DNA from: an uncultured Lachnobacterium sp.
GTDB taxonomy: Bacteria > Bacillota > Clostridia > Lachnospirales > Lachnospiraceae
Assembly: GCA_900549895.1 (NCBI GenBank)
Contig: URQG01000134.1
Coordinates: 1-5,676, forward strand
Direction of reading: 5' to 3'
Length of the DNA: 5,676 nt
This document shows, in pieces, positions 5,642-5,676 of this stretch (its first letter is position 1; every line of letters begins with the position of its first letter). A program made the translations under genes and the position numbers. The notes below the pieces were generated by a model. That model was given only the letters and a program-made list of their open reading frames with translations. It did not search any database and was not told where the DNA came from.

Positions 5642-5673
5642 AAAAAAATACTGCTTTTTTATAAACAAGGCAG
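5642..5673 (-). terminator. probable intrinsic terminator of a gene outside the window
   Basis: On the minus strand CTGC (5670-5673) pairs with GCAG (5651-5654), and the intervening CTTGTTT and AAAAAA extend the stem with one bulge and one mismatch. It is followed by TA and seven Ts (5642-5648). A hairpin followed by a U-tract in this position would end an upstream minus-strand gene lying beyond base 5676. The stem is weak, so the call is moderate. The stretch 5584-5641 between it and the DegV gene contains a -10-like TAAAAT but no convincing paired -35. Confidence 0.45.
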
Positions 5674-5676
5674 GCA

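Overview
The window reads as an ordinary chromosomal segment of an anaerobic Firmicute. A Lachnospiraceae-like Clostridium is the best guess, because of the protein sequences, the tandem glycine riboswitch, the strong G-rich Shine-Dalgarno sites and one TTG start. This taxonomic call is an inference from familiarity with the families; no search was run. All five genes lie on the minus strand, so the biological order runs from high to low coordinates. The first 49 bases are not genomic. They are a Nextera/Tn5 sequencing adapter with its i7 index, so the left edge is almost certainly a contig end.

Layout in the direction of transcription: the right edge (about 5642-5673) holds a probable intrinsic terminator of a gene outside the window. 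Next is a DegV-family fatty-acid-binding protein (4697-5569, TTG start). A 165-base gap carries a candidate promoter overlapped by an 11-bp inverted repeat. It is followed by galM, aldose 1-epimerase (3488-4531; the true start is inside the longest open frame). After a 118-base gap with a GC-rich hairpin comes a 451-aa MATE efflux transporter (2014-3369). A 451-base non-coding stretch (1563-2013) then holds a sigma-A-type promoter, a tandem glycine riboswitch and a long structured leader. This leads to an AgcS-type sodium:alanine/glycine symporter (135-1562). One base after its stop begins a gene of which only 28 codons remain (50-133). It resembles the N-terminus of a TrmH-family RNA methyltransferase and is cut by the adapter junction.

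The clearest functional unit is the riboswitch plus symporter: a glycine-sensing RNA controls a glycine/alanine transporter, with the methyltransferase-like gene probably co-transcribed. DegV, galM and the MATE gene look like separate housekeeping or transport functions that happen to share a strand. I found no phage, insertion sequence, CRISPR, toxin or defence gene, and nothing that amounts to a previously undescribed system. The points worth a second look are the adapter, the unusual leader of the symporter (unresolved expression platform and a 12-codon mini-ORF), and the inverted repeat over the galM promoter.
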